Source: a virus
DNA: 32,538 nucleotides
Virus record (IMG/VR): IMGVR_UViG_3300039098_000093
Span: 1 to 32,538 of that record
Direction: 5' to 3' (one strand)
Shown: one piece after another, positions 30,501 to 32,538 of the stretch
Numbering within the stretch: the stretch's first letter is position 1
Layout of the letters: every line of letters begins with the position of its first letter
Translations under genes and position numbers: made by a program
Notes under the pieces: generated by a model
Database searches by the model: none
What the model saw: the letters and a program-made list of their open reading frames with translations, nothing else
Told to the model about the DNA's origin: nothing

Positions 30501-32161
30501 GTTTTGTTCCTTCCCTAATAGATGTCTTTCAAAGTTATGAATTGCTTTATGGTAATGCAGTTTTCTCAGTGAATGATTGGGAAGAACTCTATGGTGATGC
30601 TGGTTACATAAAAGCAGATTGGGTGCAACCTTACGGTGACCGATTTTTAAGTAGAGCTTGGGATCAAATATGGAGTTTTCCAATACACCAGGATTGTATA
30701 CAGCCTTATGATATTTTGCTGGGAGATCTTCCACGAAGTTATGTTATACAGTATTACAGAGATAGAGCAATTCCTAAAATTGATGTTGTTGAATGGTATG
30801 GTAATAGAGCCATGCCCTATAATGCTATAGATATTCCTTATTCAGGTGTACCGATAGTAGCTTGTGCAATAGATGAACCGTATGAAAACTTTGTCCAAGT
30901 TAAAACGGCTGTTGATATACCGTACTCCATTCTCTCAAATCCTATGGCTGAATTTCGTCAACCGTATGCAATTTGCGAGACAACTGTTGCAAATGCCATA
31001 GACCTGATCTATAATTTGAATGATAAGGACCCAGTTTTAGTAGAAAATGTACAGTTTTACTCATTGCTGAAGGGTGGTTCTGAAGTCCAAAGTATCGATG
31101 TTACTGTAGATGTAAATGGAACTGCAATTGATCCGTATGCAATTTCAATCCATGGTGGTGTAAATAGTTATTGCTTTTCTTTGACCATGAATGTCAGTTC
31201 AGCAGGGGAGTACGCATTTTGTTCTTATGGTAAAATAGCTACTGTATTGGTTGGTAGTAGAGAATTCAAGTTCTTCCTGGAAGGAAAGTCCAGAGCTCGT
31301 GAATCAGGAAGTGCTACGTATACCATAACGGGAGCTAGTTTAATATGCCAGCTTGATACACCAAAGGCAGAAAATCTCCTGAAAGTTTGGGATACTACAA
31401 TTACAGCAAAAGAGGTAGTTGTAGAAATGGCCGGTTCCCTTCTGGATGACACAACCCATCCTGATTGGTGGGAAGGGGTTGATTGGTCAATCCCACCAAA
31501 TACACTATTTGCAAATGATGAATCACCGATTAGTATAATTAGGAAAGTAGTCCAGGCCTCTGGTGGTATTGTCCAGTCATATCCTGATGGTACTCTAAGA
31601 GTAAGAAAGCGGTACCCGCATCCAATACCAGATTGGGACACAACTACTCCTGATTTTTCATTATCAGATGAGAATGATTTCTTTGCTATTTCCGAAAATT
31701 TTGATTTTAGAGAGGGTTTCAATAAGGTTTTAGTGTCCAATCAAGACGTTAGCGACTCGGAGCAAATTAGAATTGATGAGGTATCCGTTACCTCACATGC
31801 AAAGCGGCTCTTATGTTACGTAACGCCGTACAATGAAAACTTTGTTCTGAAGACTTCAGGTGGTGGATGGGTAACGATTGAACTGATTGGTGAAACCCAG
31901 GAAACCATAACAGAAGTGGTTGAAATTGTAGAAGGATCTGGTAGTGTTTCTAAACCCATCTACGAGGAAATTATAGCAGATAGAGCTTATTTGCAAACTC
32001 AATTGGGTGCTGTAATCTTTACAGAGTCGGGAAATCTGACCACTGAGGTAGCCGGACAGAGCTTGTTGCAGATCACATACGTAACCAAATATATAGAATA
32101 TTTAGTGACTTCCCAGAATGTTGAGCAAGTCCAGTTCTATACTGAAACACCAGAGGAATAA
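26447..32161 (+). CDS. Giant tail-tip protein: 30 kelch repeats plus hub-like C-terminus (1904 aa)
   Basis: Residues 1-1352 hold 30 kelch units of about 44 residues with consensus W-x2-GGNL-x-TAR-x4-G-x-G-x-QTAGLSFGG and, after a variable loop, TEEYNGT-x-W. The GG, Y and W positions match the kelch signature. Every sixth unit has a different linker, so I infer five six-blade beta-propellers starting near residues 1, 272, 542, 812 and 1085. Residues 1355-1545 are short repeats with a PY core. Residues about 1545-1904 (VDVTVDVNGTAIDPYAISIH, then QASGGIVQSYPDGTLRVRKR) look like a baseplate-hub domain. Known: propellers bind ligands such as sugars. Inferred: receptor- or polysaccharide-binding tail-tip component. 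It is coupled to the previous gene by TAATG. Confidence 0.8.
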   Translation: MSGTWSAGGSLLTARRYIGGCGTHIAGLSFGGYILANTDVTEEYNGSTWSSGGSLATATRGAGGAGTQTAGLEFGGYTTIYATHTGEYNGTTWSGGGSLATGRRYPGGAGSQTAGLSFGGQITFAVSNTEEYNGTIWSAGGSLSTARRLLGGAGTQSAGLSFGGDNNGTNEDNTEEYNGTTWSTGGNLSSPKYGLGGCGTQSAGLAFGGYTTTYIAVTEEYNGTAWGSGGNLATARSQLGGCGSQSAGLSFGGNTGAISAVTEVYTIGYIAHGTWSIGGNLSTARRLLAGCGTQTAGLSIGGYSSAGNSNITEEYNGTSWGSGGNLSTARYGLCGCGIQTAGLSFGGSTGSVTNVTEEYNGTSWSSGGGLAAVKDYLAGCGAQTAGLSFGGYTGSVNLSSTEEYNGTAWSSGGNLATARRSLGGAGSQTAGLSFGGVVSTYSDITEEYNGTSWSSGGSLVVSIQRNSGCGTQTAGLSFGGYTVSAVSVTEEYDGTSWSSGGDLITAREQLSGAGNQSAGLSFGGSTGTLSTATEEYGFPIPSSGTWSAGGNLSTARSDLAGCGTQTAGLSFGGFISTYSAVTEEYNGTAWGSGGNLTTARYGLGGCGIQTAGLSFGGTAGGDVSTTEEYDGTSWSSGGNLATARRYICGAGTQTAGLSFGGLTTVVSKVTEEYNGTAWSAGGDLSVAKRLLSGAGTQTAGLCMGGYTSASLNITEEYDGTAWSLGGNLATPLRAAAGAGSQTSALSFGGVISIAVAVTEEYNGTCWRKGGNLSTARYVLGGAGSQTAGLSFGGNTGSVSAVTEEYTKIPAFIGVWSTGGNLATARKGIAGCGTQTAGLSFGGAVGTTNYVVTEEYNGSVWSSGGNLSNSVRYSRGLGIQTAGLSFGGRDSGGTNVAITEEYNGSSWSSGGNLATARRNLGSAGFQTAGLCFGGVTTVVVAITEEYNGTAWSSGGSLSTARSALGGAGTQNAALAFGGSTGSASGITEEYNGTAWSSGGNLAIARYSLGDAGSQTAGLSFGGYISAISAVTEEYNGSVWSLGGNLITARYTLAGCGIQTAALSFGGLDSAELATTEEYNSGIIQYNGVWRSGGNLSTARHSLAGCGTKTAGLSFGGYTTTNSNITEEYNGTSWGSGGNLTTARYGLGGCGIQTAGLSFGGHAFGVGDQNVTEEYDGTTWSAGGNLSVAKRELAGCGTQTAGLCFGGTTGAVQAVTEEYNGTAWSAGGNLLTARYGLAGCGIQTAGLSFGGWVSANVATTEEYNGTSWSSSSDLSTPRSYMGGCGIQTAGLSFGGSSGTYSFITEEYNGTAWGSGGNLLTARQGLGGAGSRTSALSFGGTTGSILNVTEEYGFGFVPSLIDVFQSYELLYGNAVFSVNDWEELYGDAGYIKADWVQPYGDRFLSRAWDQIWSFPIHQDCIQPYDILLGDLPRSYVIQYYRDRAIPKIDVVEWYGNRAMPYNAIDIPYSGVPIVACAIDEPYENFVQVKTAVDIPYSILSNPMAEFRQPYAICETTVANAIDLIYNLNDKDPVLVENVQFYSLLKGGSEVQSIDVTVDVNGTAIDPYAISIHGGVNSYCFSLTMNVSSAGEYAFCSYGKIATVLVGSREFKFFLEGKSRARESGSATYTITGASLICQLDTPKAENLLKVWDTTITAKEVVVEMAGSLLDDTTHPDWWEGVDWSIPPNTLFANDESPISIIRKVVQASGGIVQSYPDGTLRVRKRYPHPIPDWDTTTPDFSLSDENDFFAISENFDFREGFNKVLVSNQDVSDSEQIRIDEVSVTSHAKRLLCYVTPYNENFVLKTSGGGWVTIELIGETQETITEVVEIVEGSGSVSKPIYEEIIADRAYLQTQLGAVIFTESGNLTTEVAGQSLLQITYVTKYIEYLVTSQNVEQVQFYTETPEE
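30510..31080 (+). repeat. Short PY repeats linking kelch array and hub domain
   Basis: About a dozen units of 13-16 residues share a hydrophobic-x-x-P-Y core, as in WVQPYGD, CIQPYDI, IDIPYSG, IDEPYEN, VDIPYSI and FRQPYAI. Early units have W-x-x-Y variants. They may form a rod or a stack of short strands. I know similar aromatic short repeats from other siphovirus tail-tip proteins. Confidence 0.65.
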
Positions 32162-32163
32162 GA

Positions 32164-32538
32164 ATGGCAATTTCAGCAAGTATAGTAGTTGACTTTGGTG
32201 GCGGTGCGGGAGTATCTACCCTAGTGGCAGAGTTGGATGATATTAAAAATGATTCCAAAAGCTCATTCCTGACCTCAGAGACAGCTTTCTTTGCGATTTA
32301 TAAATACCCCAGTACATTATCGGTACATCAACCGTATCCCACTGCTGGTATGGTGCTCAGTGCTGGTACAGTAACGAGAACCAAAACGGAAAATCTGGAG
32401 TTTGTGGGCAGTAAGGAGGTTTCCTTATCACATCCACCTAATGGTCCTGTTACTGTTAACCGTTGGTTTGGTAATGTTGGTCAGGGTTTTACGATATCTG
32501 GGTTTACTGCTTCAATAACGTCAGATTCACCTTGCATC
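32164..32538 (+). CDS. Partial tail protein running off the right edge
   Basis: The start ATG 32164 follows the kelch gene stop by 2 bases, with AGAGGAA upstream inside the previous gene. The frame is open for 125 codons to the window end. It begins MAISASIVVDFGGGAGVSTL and continues beta-rich with TVTRTKTENLEFVGSKEVSL. It is probably another tail-tip or fibre protein, judged only from position and composition. It is incomplete, so no length or domain comparison is possible. Confidence 0.6.
   Translation, partial: MAISASIVVDFGGGAGVSTLVAELDDIKNDSKSSFLTSETAFFAIYKYPSTLSVHQPYPTAGMVLSAGTVTRTKTENLEFVGSKEVSLSHPPNGPVTVNRWFGNVGQGFTISGFTASITSDSPCI

Overview
This window is a tailed double-stranded DNA phage genome, or a prophage segment of one. 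It carries a complete head and tail morphogenesis block, all on the + strand, in the classic order: small terminase, large terminase, portal, S49 protease/scaffold, decoration protein, major capsid protein, connectors, tail completion, tail terminator, tail tube, frameshifted tail chaperones, tape measure, tail tip and fibres. There is a tube gene but no sheath gene, and the tape measure is 1472 aa, so I infer a siphovirus with a long non-contractile tail. The standard genetic code fits: TAA, TAG and TGA all end genes. No integrase, repressor, lysis or polymerase gene lies inside the window, so lifestyle and host cannot be read from it.

Region 1 (1-2061) is a long AT-rich control region. A gene running leftwards off the window edge (start at 119) has its own sigma70-like promoter. 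After it come nearly 2 kb with no convincing gene but many tandem repeats: 17-bp and 21-bp repeats, a GC-rich island, a perfect inverted repeat, and six copies of a 38-bp iteron-like unit. A diverged seventh copy overlaps the -35 box of a good rightward promoter (TTGACT-N17-TACAAT). This looks like an origin or early-control region with divergent transcription.

Region 2 (2062-3860) holds five short rightward genes of unknown function. Most are separated by RNA hairpins. The last two are paralogues, each preceded by the same 49-nt hairpin plus ribosome-binding leader (47 of 49 bases identical). The 205-codon gene contains a perfect copy of the bacterial chromosome-partition site parS (TGTTTCACGTGAAACA).

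Region 3 (3861-4263) is a non-coding junction with a possible gene remnant, a hairpin, two families of tandem repeats and a strong late-type promoter (TTGACT-N17-TAAAAT) 43 bases before the first structural gene.

Region 4 (4264-16484) builds the head, neck and tail tube. Expression controls visible here are an in-frame internal start that should release a separate scaffold from the protease gene, terminators after the major capsid and tail tube genes, and a GGGAAAC programmed -1 frameshift joining the two tail chaperone frames.

Region 5 (16489-32538) encodes the tape measure protein, several tail-tip proteins and a Cys-rich Ig-like repeat protein. It also encodes a 1904-aa protein with 30 kelch repeats, arranged as five six-blade groups in front of a short-repeat spacer and a hub-like C-terminal domain. 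A last tail gene runs off the right edge. Many genes in this region overlap or nearly abut (TAATG, ATGA), so they are probably translated as one coupled operon.
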